Assembly: GCA_013180625.2 (NCBI GenBank)
Contig: SNVD02006942.1
Coordinates: 1-64,000, forward strand
Reading direction: 5' to 3'
Length of the DNA: 64,000 nucleotides
Source of the DNA: Boswellia sacra
Lineage: Eukaryota > Streptophyta > Magnoliopsida > Sapindales > Burseraceae
Of the stretch, positions 37,901 through 50,833 are shown in pieces (the stretch's first letter is position 1; each line of letters opens with the position of its first letter). The translations under genes and the position numbers were made by a program. The notes under the pieces are model-generated. The model saw only the letters and a list, made by a program, of their open reading frames with translations. It was not told the DNA's origin and did no database searches.

Positions 37901-40900
37901 CATAGTGTTGGATGATCACCAACCAAGCTGCGAATCATGTTGCCAAGAGTACGGTTCACTATCTCAGTCTGACCATCAGTCTGAGGATGGTAAGCAGAAC
38001 TGAGTTTTAAACTAGTAGAGTCTATGCCATAATTCCTTCCAAAAATAACTAACGAATCGAACATCTCGATCGGAAACAAGGCTACGAGGGACACCATGGA
38101 GGCCAATGATCTCCCGAAAGAATAGCTTAGCAACATTCTTGGCATCAAATGTTCGCTTGCAAGGAAGAAAATGTGACATTTTCGAGAAACGATCTACAAT
38201 CACCATCACTGAGTCAACCCTTGTTTTAGTTCTAGGTAATCCCAAAACAAAATCTAGGCTTAAATCTTCCCAAATTGTGTTAGGCACTGGAAAAGGGGTA
38301 TATAAACCAGTATTCTGGTTGGTCCCTTTTGCTGTTTGACAAACAAAACACCTCTCAACATATCTGGTAACATCACGTTTCAACTTGGGCCAATAAAATC
38401 GATCAGTTAGAAGAGAAATAGTTTTATCTCTACCAGTATGTGCAGATAAACCACCCGAATGCATTTCCATAATAAGTTGCTCACAAAGTGAAGTACGAGG
38501 GATACATAGTTGGTGACCCTTAAACAAGAATCCTTCTTTAATAGAAAAGTCACCTGCAGAAAGATGCGAACTGCATTTGTCCCAAACCTCTTTAAAATTA
38601 TCATCTTCTGCATACAAATCTTTGAGGGTGTCTAATCCAGTAACTTGAGTTTGTAGGATAACAAGTAAATTACTCTTCCTGCTGAGTGCATTAGCTACAC
38701 GATTATGAGTGCCAGCTTTGTGTTTGAAGACAAAACTAAATTTCTGTAAAAATAAGACCCACCTGGCATGCATTCGGTTTATACTTTTTTGGGAATTTAA
38801 AAACTTGAGAGAGTGATGGTCACTGTGAAGAATGAACTCTTGTTGGAGTAGGTAGTGCTCCCGTTGTTTTAATGCTCGCACCACTGCATACAGTTCTTGT
38901 TCATATATGGACCAGCGTTGCCTTGCACCACTCAATTTCTCACTAAAGAATTCAACAGGCCTTCCTTCTTGAATTTGTACCGCACCAATCCCAATCATAG
39001 ATGCATCCGTTTTCACCTCGAATGGTCTATCATAATTCGGTAATGTCAACACAGGAGTACTACAAAGTCTTTCTTTTATCTCTGCAAAGCTTTCTTGTTG
39101 TTTTACACCCCATTCAAATTACTTAGTCTTGAGACGATCTGTAATTGGTGCCATAATAGAGCTGAAACCACGTATAAATCTTCTATAAAAATTGGCTAGA
39201 CCATGGAAGCTACGCACATCAATGATGTTAGTTGGAATTGGCCAATCACGAATGGCTTTCACCTTATTATCATCAACTTGTATGCCCTGTTTGCTAATGA
39301 CAAACCCTAAGAACAACACTTTATCTGTAGCAAAATCACACTTCTTTAAATTCAAATAAAGTTTATTAGCTCACAAAGCATCAAAGATAGCCTGCATATG
39401 AGCTAAATGCTCTTCCATAGACTTGCTAAAAATCAGTATGTCATCAAAATACACCACACAAAATTTTCCAATGAATGTTTTAAGCACCTGATTCATGAGA
39501 CGAATGAAAGTACTAGGCGCATTGCACAATCCAAATGGCATTACTTGCCATTCATACAAGCCCTCTCTTGTCTTGAATGCTGTTTTCCATTCATTATCAG
39601 GCTTAATTCTTATTTGGTGGTGTCCACTCCAGAGATCAAGTTTAGTGAATACGGAAGATCCTTGTATCTTATCTAACATGTCTTCCAACCTAGGCATGGG
39701 AAATCTGTATTTAACAGTGATTTTGTTGATAGCTCGGCTATCCGCACACATTCGCCAGGTCCCATCCTTTTTAGGAATAAGAAGAGTAGGAACTGCACAT
39801 GGGTTTAAGCTATGCCGAATCAGTTGCTTTGTCAAAAGCTCATCCACCAATTTCTGTAGAATATCATGCTCCTTCGGACTCATTTTGTAGTGGGGAAGAT
39901 TTGGTAGAGAAGCACCTGGGAAAAAAATCAATTTGATGTTGTAAGTCACGCATTGGTGGCAAACCTTCTGGTAATTCTTTGGGAGCTAAATCACCATATT
40001 CTTTTAACAAATGTTCAATCGCTGCAGGAACTGTTTTCTCATCTATAACACCTTCTTTAACAAGCAAAGCCAACCTCATTCTCTTGTCTTTCATTTCATT
40101 AAGCATAGCAGCATTGGAAATTGTCAACAATGTTGGCTTTTTCTGCTCAACTTCTTCCTTCCTCTGTAGTAAAGATGACAACAACTTAAGCTTCATACGC
40201 TTCCACTCAAAGCTGTAAGTATTGGATCTACCATCATAGATGACACCCATGTCGTATTGCCAAGGTTTGCCTAGTAATAAGTGACGAGCATCCATATCTA
40301 GGACGTCACAAGAAACTTCACACATATAGTTCTTGCCAATTGAGAAGGTCAGCCTACATTCCTCAGTACCCCAAGTGTCAACACTCTTCTTAATCCAACT
40401 AATGCAATAAGAACTTGGACGTTTTGTAGTTTTGAGAGACAAAGCTTTTACTAGGGACTTTGAAACCACATTTTCAGTGCACCCATTATCAATGATAACA
40501 TCATAGACTTTGGCTTTAATAGTACAACGGGTACGAAAGATTGCATGTCTCTGAGACTCACTCGGTTTTCTTGGAGCTAACATAATTTTCTCTAAGACAC
40601 AAGCAATTTAGTCACCCTCATCTGGTTGTAAAACTTCAGTTTCCTCTGCGAATGATTCAACATCATCTGCACTTTCTTCTTCATTTCCTCAGGCACCCTT
40701 AACTATTATGATTTGCTTCTTTTTGGGGCATTCGTTAGATTTATGACCTGGTTGTAGGCATCTGTAGCATTTGAGGGGTCCTGGTTTGGTATAAGCGTTG
40801 GCAACCTGCTTATTTGCTGCTCTGGCTTCTTGATCTAGTGTTAGGACAGGTTTCATTTGGCTTTGAATGGAGCTCTGAGAGTGATTTGTAAAGTGAGGAG

Positions 40901-43900
40901 AATGAGACTTAGCTTTATCACCACTGCCCTCTATGTAATTCCGACGATAAGAACCCCCCTTCGAGGACTTTGACAACTGCAATTCAGCTTTATAAGCAAA
41001 ATTAATAGCCTGTGAAAGAGACCATATAGTTTTCATTTCTAATTTATCTTGGATAGTATCTTTAAGCCCCCCAATGTAACGTGCCACCTGCTGTCTCTCA
41101 GTCTCATTCAAATTGGTCCTCGCACTCAAACGGTAAAATTGTTCAGCGTACTCACTGATAGGTCGATTTCCTGACAGCAATGTTGATACTGTAAGTAAAG
41201 CATCTGCTCATAATCAGTTGGGAGGAAATGAGCACATAACAATTGTTTCATTCTTGGCTAGTTACGAATCCTGCCTTTGCCATCCTGTTTTCGATTATGC
41301 TGCAGTTGAACCCATCGTGCACCTGCACCACCCTTTAGCTTACAAGCAACATATTTCACTTGTTTTTCGGATGGGATCTCCATGTATTCAAACAAGGTCT
41401 CAACAGCTTGTTCCCAGTCCAAATAATCTTCTATGTGTAGATAGCCATCAAAGAAAGGAATATCCATTTTCATATTAAACTCACTAGATCCATTATATCT
41501 ACGATGATGAGTCTGGCGATTATACCCGGCATGAGTGTGAAATTTATATCCTCTTCGTCCTCTGTATCAGAGTCTGGAGACCTGCACCGTCTGAAGTGGG
41601 GAATCCCATCATCAGATTCAGAAAACTCTAATAGAGTATGTTGCTTAAGACTTTGGGAACGCCTCTTTCTTGGAGCAACTATCGTGGTCCTACATGTTGC
41701 CGATGTGATTTTTGGAGCTACTGGTATGGATGCCAGTGTGTGAGAACTACGATTTCCATGATTTAACCCTTGATTTCGAATCTGAAGCATGAACTGTCGT
41801 AGATCTGCGTACAGAGCATCAACCTTCATCTCCAGATTCGAATGGGCTGTCCAAAGAGCCTGCACACTTCGATCTTCATCACGAGTATGGTGACTGCTAC
41901 TGCCTCCTTCCGCCATCACTAACCCAGAAAACTGGGCTTTGATACCAGTTTGACGTAGAAGTCTAGTAAACAAAACAGAAGAAAGTCTTGCTAAAGGCAG
42001 TACCGAGTACTCCTGCAGCTTTCTTAATATATTTCAGCAAAGTTTCTTTTTTCAGTAAAAGTAACCTCCTCTGGATGACAGAGCAATATCTTTAATACAT
42101 CTATATGGCCCAAAAACGGTGCACTTCATATGTCTTATATTATACTAACAAACCAATAAAAAGAAACAACTTATGAATAGACAAATGTGACCCTAACAAG
42201 CAGCCCTGCATCAAAATGCATTTCCTAAGTTGGAAACAGTCTTGGCATTACACCTTGCTCTTTTGAACTTTGGACCCAAGAATAGGAAATTATGACAATC
42301 CCTTAACTGGAGGTCACAAAAATGACTATATGGCAGAGACTATGTCAGCTTCCATTATAATTTTCTCAAACAAACTAGGAGACACATAATTCTTATTGTT
42401 GACATTGAGATTAGGTGATATTTAACTATTTACACTTCTTTCGAGTGTTCTCCTTGGAGGCTTTTTTTCCTTGTCTTTTATTCTTACAGAAATAATAGTG
42501 ATGATCTTAACAGTGCAAAAAGATGGAAATTTTGTTTGTCTGTTGTACTTCTAGAGACATTATTCATATTTATAATTCTAATCTTCTAAAATTGTTTCAT
42601 CTTCTATGTATATCTAAAGGTTTAGTAATTCTAGATATATTATGTAAGTTTAAATGATATCCAGAATGACTGATGTCGAGTTCGTTTGTTTTAAGCTATC
42701 TATTCTAATTTATTGATTTGATTTCTAACAAATATGCCTTTAAAAATCGAGTTTTGGAAATTTTTTTTTGTCTCTGAAGTCCTTAGATAGAGTGTGTAAG
42801 ATTTGATGGAGGACTAAAGCAAATTTATTTTTAACAATTTAATGCTATATATGCTTGTTAAAATTACAGATCATGGAGCAGAGAATGTCTCAGATGTCAT
42901 CTTTACTTATGCCACTAGTATACCAAATTTAACGGTGAGGAACTTCTCATGAATCCTCCTGCTGTTTAATGTCCTAGAGTCCATTATTCGATGAGACACA
43001 CCTAACATCACATGTGGTTTGCTGCCTTTAAAAATTTCAACGTTTACTTTATATGGCACTTTAAACTTGGTGTATGGGTTTCTGTTAGATGATAGTAAAC
43101 TGCTTTTGTTTCTGTTAGATGATAGTAAACTGCTTTTGTTCACACTCTAAGTTGATTGATACTAGAGTAGTTCCACCTAAAAAATAAAAATACAAAAAAT
43201 AAAGAAAAAACACGTTTTCTCTGTGCTACTGTTAGTGCCAATGTAGCCAGGTTCCTGTAGTAGTATCTGCTATATGTGCCATGGTTTGGAAAAAATAATA
43301 GAAAAGAATTAGACACTAGGCAGAATCAAACTTCGTTTTGCCTTAGAAACCTAAATTTTCTAGGGGTAAGTAAAAGTAGACCCCTTTGGAGTGCCAAAAT
43401 CAAGCAAATCCCGAGTTCTGAAAAGAACTCACATTGCCAAATCTTAATTGTAGTACTGGTTGGAGTAATCTTACCTTATTAAGACTCTCATTTTTTTGCA
43501 GCTGCATTAGATTTTTCTGACGAAGATATTCTAGTATGATAGAAAAGTGATGGTCGAGTTTCCTCATTAAAATCTTTTCCTCATTAAAATCTTTTCTCAC
43601 TCTCGTTGAGTTTTGAAGGAGCATTCATTTCTAAAAGCTGCATTTGGGTTACCTTTGCCTGCTAAAATGGTCTTGTTTTGTTTAGGTGGCACTTTGGAAT
43701 TAGATAAGGATTCTAGGCTCTCCGTCGTAAAGTTTGCACCATTGGAAAGGTGCAAATTGTTTCTGGATCTCAATTTGTCTGCTTTAAGCTGGTTCACCAT
43801 CTTCAAGCAATGCTGATAATTGTTTTTAAACTTTTTTTTTTTTAATTGGCTGTTGTCCTCATGCTTTTTCATCTCAAAGCTTGAAAGGATTGCTTTGTTG

Positions 43901-46900
43901 AGGAAATATTTTGAGGAAGCCAGAATTCTGTCAGTGGAGTTGATTGAATTCATTAATTCATTTTATTTTTTTAGGGATCTGATATGATTTGTCAAGTTGT
44001 ACCTCTATTTATTTATCTGTCAATTGTTAATTCAGATCGATATTGGCCTTCTTTTTTATTTATTGATATTTAGATAAATCATAAAATATTGGTCTTCTTT
44101 TCTTGGTGGGTCTTTATTTCTGAAATTGATTTCAGATACAGGCTGGATATTTTGGAGTTTCATGACAAATTTTGGTCCAGGACATTTATTTCATCTTCAC
44201 ACAATAAGCAACCTGATTTTTAGGTTGTACAAGTTGTGAATTTTAGTGCTTAGTGCCATCAAAAGGTTTTGACAAAGTAATAACCCTTTCTTGCTTTTAT
44301 GCATAAGCATCACAGTCATGAAATGTAATTAACTTTCATTTGTTTTTTTATTTTGGGCTTCTTTACATATATTGTTGTAATTGAAGGTTGATGACATTGT
44401 TTCAAAATTCAAAGACTTGCATGCCAAGCTGGAGATCATGCCATCAGCTGCTGCCTTTGAGAAGCTCATTGCTTATAGTTGTGATTTACATGAGGTATGA
44501 ATCAAATTTCTAAAGTAGAAGAAGATTCCGGCCGGTTAATTGGGAAAAAAAAAAATAGAAGGCGAAAGAAATTGAGCGCAGTTATGTGCGATTATGTTGT
44601 TTTGGGAATTGTTAAAATAATGGTTTCCACTTTCTCATTTTGGAACTCAATTGCTTAATCATATATTTTTGGAATTTTTATTGCTAATTATTTGGCAGAA
44701 AACTATAACGAAACCAATAAATGTTGATTTATCTCAAAGGTGCATGCGGCTCTTGATATGGTTGACCAGATGTGTGAAGCGGGATTGACGTTATCTATAC
44801 GCACACTGAACTCCATCTTACATGTTTGTGACGACATCTATGAGTATAATTTGGTATGTAGGGTTGATTCTTCTGATTTTCCCTAGTGTATATTTTAGTA
44901 TTTGGATGTAAATGTCCTAGACAAAGGTTGTTAGCATGTAGTGATTATCTAACAAAATGATTTTCATTGCTTGAATGGATGACAGTAGTTGCAGTATTTT
45001 CAACAATATAGATGTATATCATTGACTAATAATTGATTCAACAACAATTTCTTTTTTGATCTGGTCCTTTCTGATTTGATTTCTTTTTAGCATCCATTAT
45101 CCACACAAACAATCATTTTGCTACTGCCTCTCAACAATAGCAAACAAAGAAATAAATGATGTTAGAATGGAAGTTCAACCAGCTTGTTTGGGATCATTTG
45201 AATTCTGAAATCTGTCACTGGAATAGTGACGAAATCTGGTAATTGGCTTGTAAGCCTAATTGTTCTTCTAACACTGATCTCTGTTGATGCATCACGTTGG
45301 TCTGAAGATGTATTGAGAAGAGATAAAGTCAAAGAAGATGAGCTGAGCATTCGACTAAGGTTTTAGCAGATATTAGCTTAATTGTTCTAGTCCCATTTGC
45401 CACTAAAAATAATGTTTTTAATATAATTTTTTATGCTTAGGCCATTTAAAAAAATAATAATAATAAATAAATAAATGGTAATGCATATTGATATATGGTT
45501 AACCCTTACTGTTGTTTGATATTCTTTTTTGTTACATTTGATTATTTGCTTTAAATTTCTTCCTTTCTCTTATTTTTCCCTGTTTCAAGGTTCGGCGAGT
45601 CGATAAAATGATTTGCCACCATAACTTGAAGCCAGATAATGAGACATTTAGAAGCATGATAAGTTTAAGTGTGAAAATGAAAGATGTAAGTTGCTATCAA
45701 TATCCAGCTTACACTTATACTAAACTTATGTGTTCTTTTGGAGAAAATTAAACCTTATATCAGTTTATGTTGACTCTTTTCCTCTTTCCTGATGCTAGTT
45801 TGATGGTGCATATGCAATGCTCAATCATTTGAAGAAAATGAATTTGACGCCAATTCCTGGCATGTACAATGCTATAATGGCTGGGTATTTCCGAAAGGTG
45901 ACTTTTTCACTCCTGATCTATGCCCTTGCTTCTCTGTTTTTGATCAAGTTTTTGTTTGTCTTGTATTTTGACTTACCGTTTGGTTATATGCTCTGTAGAA
46001 AGATACAAGCGGTGCATTAAAGGTGCTCAAACTAATGGAAAAAGCAGATGTGAAACCAGATTCCCAAACTTTTAGCTATCTGATACAAAATTGTCACAGT
46101 GAAGATGATATACTCAAGGTAGTTTGAAATTCATGCCTTAGCCAAAGTTGACATAAATTTCATGTCATGGAATTCAGGTTATTTCAATCAGGTGATGGAC
46201 ATGAAATTCAAGTCATGGTGTAAATTTCATGTTGAGCATAAACCATTTTCTTTATTTATTGGTAAACACATGTATGTTATGGACTAAAAAATAAGTGATG
46301 TAATAATTTGGTTGCTTGTAGTATTATGAAGAACTGAAGAGCTCTGGAGTTCAAGCTACAAAGCAAGTCTTCATGGCACTTATTAATGCATATGCAACTT
46401 GTGGAGAGTTTGAGAAGGCAAAGCGGGTATTAGTACTTGTCAGCATTTAGCTTCTACTTGACTCCCATCTTTTTAGAAGAAAAGGGGAGGTTATCTATTT
46501 AATTTTATTGTGCTATTAGCAATAGAATCCCTTGAATAAATTTTTGTTTTTCCTGATTATGATGTTATATTATATGATAGGTGGTCTTAGATAAAGAGAT
46601 ACCAGCTAAAAGCCTAATTGAAATCAAAGGCACGCTAGTCTCAGCACTTGCATCGCATGGACAAATGTCTGATGCCCTCGACATTTACAAAGAAATCAAG
46701 GAAACTGGATGCAGTGTGGAGCCTAAAGTTGTCATATCTCTTATTGTAAGTTTTCCATATAAGTGTTTTGTATTTTATACTTTTCAAGACAATAACATTT
46801 TCTTTACTTATTTTTAGGAGCACCTCCATTCTGGAGGAGAATTTAGCAAATGGGTTCGGCTATTGGAGGACTTGCATGACCCAGTCAATTGGATTGAGGG

Positions 46901-47888
46901 TTGCTGCAGACTGATCTCGCACTCTGTTCGATTTAGGGATTTAAGGTAGATTCATATAACATTTATTGTTTTTCTGGATAATTGAGTTACATTATCAAGT
47001 TAGCTTATGTTGATATGTAATTCTTGTTTCAATCTAGTTCTGTCAGTGGCTTGCTTAGGCAGCTCAAGGATAAAATCTGCAATGATGAATCAGTTATTGA
47101 AATTCTTTCAGCTGAGGTTTGTTCTTGTTCTCCCTCCTACCCAGCTGTAGTATTGTCTGCCTACCCAAAATGCAGTTCAGTCATACTACACTAATATATA
47201 GATTTATCTAAATTCTAGTTTAGCAAACCTTTTGAATATTGAGCATTTTCATACTTGTACATGATGTATTTTCTTCTGTTTAATGTCTTCATAGTTGTCA
47301 TGTACACGAGGTATGATCATGAACTAATGACGTGAACTTTTCGTTTTGTCCTCCTATTACTATAATTGTGCAGGTATTCTCCCAAATAGTTGAAGCAGAG
47401 CCTGCAGATTTAAAGTTTGGCCTAGACTTGCTTCAAGTATTTAAGGATGAACTTGGCCTTCCTCCAACACGCAAAAGCCTCGATTTTCTCCTCAGTGCTT
47501 GTGTGAATGCCAAAGATTTAAAAAGCTCTCTATTCATATGGAAAGAATATCAGAAAGCAGACCTACCTTACAATGTTTTGAGTTACTTAAGGTGAATATG
47601 CTTGTTTTCGTTTTTATGTCTTTCTTGTATATGACTTTTATCAATAATTTTGATTCGATGAATCGGTTGTTTGTTTTCTCCAACACTTGTATTGAAGACA
47701 CTTCTCTTTGGATTTTTTGTAGGATGTATGAGGCCCTTTCAGCTTCTGGGGACCATCAATCTGCACGAAAAATGCTTAGTAAAATTTCAAAAGATGATCC
47801 CCATGTTCGTATGGCGATTGAGGTATGTAAATTGACTTTCGGTTCCCAGCCAGCCAAGGGGAAGAAAAAGAAGAAGATAAAAGAATGA
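34910..47888 (+). CDS. Organellar pentatricopeptide-repeat protein (At4g04790/At4g21880 type), 16 exons
   Basis: Exons by splice-site reading: 34910-35180, 35333-35380, 35763-36386, 36713-36892, 42870-42934, 44387-44494, 44740-44853, 45590-45685, 45799-45897, 45999-46118, 46322-46426, 46581-46745, 46818-46945, 47038-47116, 47374-47591, 47723-47888. The joined length, 2586 nt, is a whole number of codons (861 aa). The N-terminus is Ser/Pro/Lys-rich, suiting an organellar transit peptide. PPR-type helices occur at [54 protein letters not shown] and [23 protein letters not shown]; the C-terminus is Lys-rich. PPR proteins bind organelle RNA; the specific target here is unknown. Intron 3 starts with GC (AGAG|GCATGT). 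Intron 4 is 6 kb because of a Ty3 element. The frame is intact, so the gene is probably functional. Confidence 0.9.
36387..36712 (+). other. Probable GC-AG intron of the PPR gene
   Basis: The only junction that keeps the protein in frame from ...YLNLR to ENYVLAV uses AGAG|GCATGT as donor and ttgcag as acceptor. No GT near the exon end gives a usable join. Confidence 0.7.
37126..37388 (-). repeat. 3' LTR of the Ty3 element
   Basis: Plus-strand ends tgacatagaag and cctgcatca. Near-identical to 41951-42213. Confidence 0.95.
37315..40583 (-). pseudogene. Ty3 pol: protease, RT, RNase H, integrase, with nonsense and frameshift lesions
   Basis: Protease at 40583 downward has [10 protein letters not shown] (the retropepsin D-S/T-G is D-N-G here). 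RT at 39949-39371 has [41 protein letters not shown] and catalytic [12 protein letters not shown] near 39368 (DAL*ANK) and TAA near 39119 (KTK*FEW) interrupt RT and the RT-RNase H connection. RNase H follows ([21 protein letters not shown]), then the integrase HHCC region ([15 protein letters not shown]), the core ([26 protein letters not shown]) and a C-terminal tail. A frameshift splits integrase near 38012-38148. It encodes no working polyprotein. Confidence 0.92.
40689..41916 (-). pseudogene. Ty3 gag, frameshifted
   Basis: Likely start [13 protein letters not shown] (41916). The N-terminal part ends near 41470. The capsid region resumes in another frame ([19 protein letters not shown], from 41473) and stops near 41258. 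41180-40689 continues with [13 protein letters not shown] and ends with the CCHC knuckle [14 protein letters not shown] near 40750. Two disruptions prevent a full Gag. Confidence 0.88.
41951..42213 (-). repeat. 5' LTR of the Ty3 element
   Basis: Plus-strand ends tgacgtagaag and cctgcatca; followed by target duplication aaatg. Confidence 0.95.
43079..43138 (+). repeat. Tandem 30-bp duplication in PPR intron 5
   Basis: Two identical adjacent copies of a unit starting tttctgttagatgatagtaa. Confidence 0.85.
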
Positions 47889-48383
47889 GAAGAGCTTACA
47901 ATCCTTGTCTTCTCCATTTAGATATCCTTGTAATTGAGGACTTTGTATCTGAACATCAATTATCAACGTCAATTTATCCATTCATATTCTTCAAACCACG
48001 CCTGCATGACCCCATTTGCTTGACTCTTTAACCTAGTTCACCGATTATACTCCCATCTCATAATCAGTCATAAAGCTAACCAATTCTCGACTCTTTTTAA
48101 CTTTTGTTACCATGTTCTCCTATCTAACATCAAGGCAAGCTGGAGCCTGTTAATGTCAACGACTCAAAACTCTAACAACAGAATAGAATTCGCCCCCTTC
48201 ATTTTAATTCTTTTGGCAAATAATAATAAAATAATGATATAGCCTATCTGTTAAAATTGGTGGAAACGGGATAGCGACATATGCAAAATCTGAAATTAAA
48301 ATAACAATAGTGATAATTACGTTTTCTACCGATAAGCCAAACACTGAAGATGAATATACATGGAAGTCTTGACTATTTATTGT
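47889..48383. other. Convergent intergenic region
   Basis: 3' ends of the PPR gene (+) and the plastid-protein gene (-) face each other; no other feature seen. Confidence 0.6.
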
Positions 48384-49043
48384 TTAAAATGAATTTGCAA
48401 CAAGTATGGCTTGCCTGCAGCGAGCCTTCGCCTGTTCAAGCCTTTCACTCAATGTCTCTTCTTTAATTGCAGCTTTCACCATAGCCAGGTCCATCTCCAT
48501 CAGTCTCAAAACTCTAGACAACTCAGTCACCATTCTCTCTTCAACTTTCCCTTCATCTCTCAACGCTTCTGCCTCTTCCCGTGCTCTCTCAGCCACAATC
48601 TCTCCTGCTTTTGCCAAAAGCGCCGTGGAACCAAAATCTCTATCCATCAACCCCTGCAACTTCTCCAAGAAGTCCATTATAACGTACCCTATTGGCTTCT
48701 CTAATTTTATCTCTTTGGTTCTTTGCCAACCAACCTCAAAGTTTGGTGGCTCTGGCTTCACAAGGCCTGTTCTTGCTTTACTCTCGCGTAGTATCTCAGA
48801 TTTTCGTCTCTTTTCAATGGGGAACGACTCAGGGCTTGTAGTGGCCAGTGAGTTCGGAGATGGAAAGTCTGCTTCTGGTTGATTATCCGTTACTGAGGTT
48901 AAATTGTTTGGAGTGCATTTGATGATAAAAAAGTTGCTTCTCTGTAGGTTATGGAAGATAAAGTTTGATGGGTTTTTGATGGTTGGGTTAGAAATGGGAT
49001 GGTTTAGGTGAGGAGAGTGAAAGAGAGTGGAAGTTGAAGCCAT
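48384..49043 (-). CDS. Probable plastid-targeted protein of unknown function
   Basis: Intronless frame of 219 residues starting at 49043-49041. Residues 1-45 are rich in Ser, Asn, Pro and His and low in acids (MASTSTLFHSPHLNHP), ending near FFIIKC, as in a chloroplast transit peptide. The mature part has a conserved-looking block, PPNFEVGWQRTKEI then KPIGYVIMDFLEKLQGLMDR, followed by a long charged helical region (AGEIVAERAREEAEALRDEG) predicted to form a coiled coil, and ends RCRQAILVANSF. The sequence looks like an unnamed plant chloroplast protein. No catalytic motif is visible, and I assign no function. Confidence 0.75.
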   Translation of the reverse strand: MASTSTLFHSPHLNHPISNPTIKNPSNFIFHNLQRSNFFIIKCTPNNLTSVTDNQPEADFPSPNSLATTSPESFPIEKRRKSEILRESKARTGLVKPEPPNFEVGWQRTKEIKLEKPIGYVIMDFLEKLQGLMDRDFGSTALLAKAGEIVAERAREEAEALRDEGKVEERMVTELSRVLRLMEMDLAMVKAAIKEETLSERLEQAKARCRQAILVANSF

Positions 49044-49879
49044 GAGTGTCTCAACTCAAAACACTTCAGAAACCAAGATAAGAGAGAGCAGATAACGATT
49101 TTTTTAATGATATTTGTTACTTCTGGATAAGGAAAATACATAGAAAATATACAACTTTTAAAAAGGACTTGGCAACAATGCAGCAGCTTCCTGGACGGTT
49201 GGTCTGGAGCTCTTAAATTGGAACTCCAATCCAATGGCTAAATAAAAACCCACTTTGTTAACCTCCAACCGGTTAAACCGGTTACTGAAAAGAGTTCACA
49301 GTTCCTTCTACTTCATGCTTCAATTTTGTGAGCTAGTTTGATTTTATTTTCCACCTCGTGGACTTAAACAGATTTTTGGCATATAGGAAGGGCTCATCTG
49401 TGCAAGATGTAATGTTTCTGGTGTACTTCTAAGATTGATTATGAGTTGGATTGGGTAGTAAACCCGTTGCACCAGTTTTACGTTGAGGTTGTGGATTAGT
49501 TTCTTGTTCTGTCATGGAAACTTTTGGGATGGATGGTATAAATGAGAGATTTGATAAATGATTACCAAGGGTCTTACTTCGAGCACCAAACTACATGGAC
49601 TAAAATTTAGAACAATTTCTCATAAAAATGAAAAAGTACATTTTTTGGGTCTATCTCCTTATAATCACTATAGACAACTCTTGTTAGTGGTGTTGACAGG
49701 ATTAGCCAACATGGCCACTTCAATGCTTAGTTCAAAATATTTTGGGTTTGAATAATCTAAAAAATGAGTAGAGATGTATCAGAGATCTTACCGTCAATTT
49801 CCCTTAATAAAACAAATGGTTGCTTGGCCTTTCACTTTATCAAAGGTAATGGCTAGTAACAACCATTTATCATCAGTTA
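49044..49879. other. Promoter side of the plastid-protein gene and intergenic sequence
   Basis: No gene. A 65-codon ORF at 49558-49755 has no support. Confidence 0.5.
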
Positions 49880-49888
49880 TAATATTAA

Positions 49889-50718
49889 GAGAAAATTGAG
49901 AAAATAGACAAAATTAGGGGGTCTTTTTGAAAAATAGATACATCTTGAAAAATTTTCATGCCATAGACACTTTCTTGATAAAAAGACTCAAATACCCTTT
50001 GAAAGTATACTTGGATCGGGCACAACTCTTTTCAGGGATGAAATTGTTAAATTACAAACTATAGCTATATATCGCGCGAAGACACTCGACACTCGACACT
50101 CGACATTATTTGCATCCGACACAACTCGACACTCGAAACTACACATTTTATCACTCGACACTCGACATTTCATCACTCGACAAAACTCGACACTCGACAT
50201 TTCACCACTCGACATTTTGTCACTCGACAAAACTCGACACTCGACATTTCACCACTCGACACTCGACATTTCGCCACTCGACAAAACTCGACACTCGACA
50301 TTTCACCACTCGACAAAACTCGACACTCGACATTACATAACTCGACACGTTATTTTCGAGTGTCGAGTGTCTTCTTCTTCGTGATATAACACTGTCTTCT
50401 TCTTCCTGTTCTTCATGATATAACATCTATTAACGTACAAAAATCACATTATAACACTCGATTTTCTTAAATAAGTTCACAAATCCTTCAAAAACTCAAA
50501 TCTCGAATTTAAATTCTCTAGAAATTAAATCAAATATGTAAGGATGGAAATGGGTTTCGGTCTTCCAAAGAGAGAGAAATAAGCCTTTGGGAAAAAATTG
50601 AATACATAAGGGTAATTTGGTCTTTTTATCAAGAAAGTGTCTATGGTATGAAAATTTTTCAGGATGTGTCTATTTTTCAAAAAGACCCCCTAATTTTGTC
50701 TATTTTCTCAATTTTCCC
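49889..50718. mobile_element. Non-autonomous Mutator-like element with internal minisatellite
   Basis: Terminal inverted repeats of about 110 bp (49889-50000 and 50600-50718), starting g(a/g)gaaaattgagaaaatag, are flanked by a 9-bp target duplication, taatattaa, at 49880-49888 and 50719-50727. Long TIRs with 9-bp duplication define Mutator-type insertion. It has no transposase frame; the interior is largely repeats of actcgaca. Confidence 0.92.
50080..50370. repeat. CACTCGA minisatellite
   Basis: Irregular array of the 7-mer actcgac and its longer composites (cgacactcgacatttcaccact, cgacaaaactcgacactc), about 25 occurrences, inside the Mutator-like element. The distal end turns into the inverse (cgagtgtcgagtgtc at 50355-50370), so part of it can fold back. 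Confidence 0.9.
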
Positions 50719-50833
50719 TAATATTAACTGTTAGTTAATGACAATTTGTGGGTCTTAGGATAGGTTTCACGACGGATCATGCAAGATCATACCCACTTTC
50801 TCCTTGTGTAAGGACTGTGATTTGAGAGGCATG

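Larger units (their letters stand above)
37126..42213 (-). mobile_element. Complete but defective Ty3/gypsy element in PPR intron 4
   Basis: 5088 bp with two 263-bp LTRs flanked by a 5-bp target duplication (aaatg at 37121-37125 and 42214-42218). In minus orientation the LTR starts TGATGCAGGG and ends TACGTCA. A PBS close to the initiator tRNA-Met type (tggtatcaaagcc) follows the 5' LTR. Order is gag, protease, RT, RNase H, integrase, as in Ty3. The small size and short LTRs resemble compact chromovirus lineages such as Reina, but I see no clear chromodomain. The LTRs differ at about 7 of 263 positions, indicating an old but not ancient insertion. It is antisense to the host gene. Confidence 0.95.

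Noticed and set aside
48406..48882. 158-codon plus-strand ORF opposite the plastid-protein gene
   Set aside because: Shadow of the minus-strand gene. The minus frame has a transit peptide and helix pattern; the plus frame does not.
50080..50370. Protein-coding His/Thr-rich repeats in the CACTCGA array
   Set aside because: Open frames there are a by-product of the repeat. They have no start context and differ in all frames.
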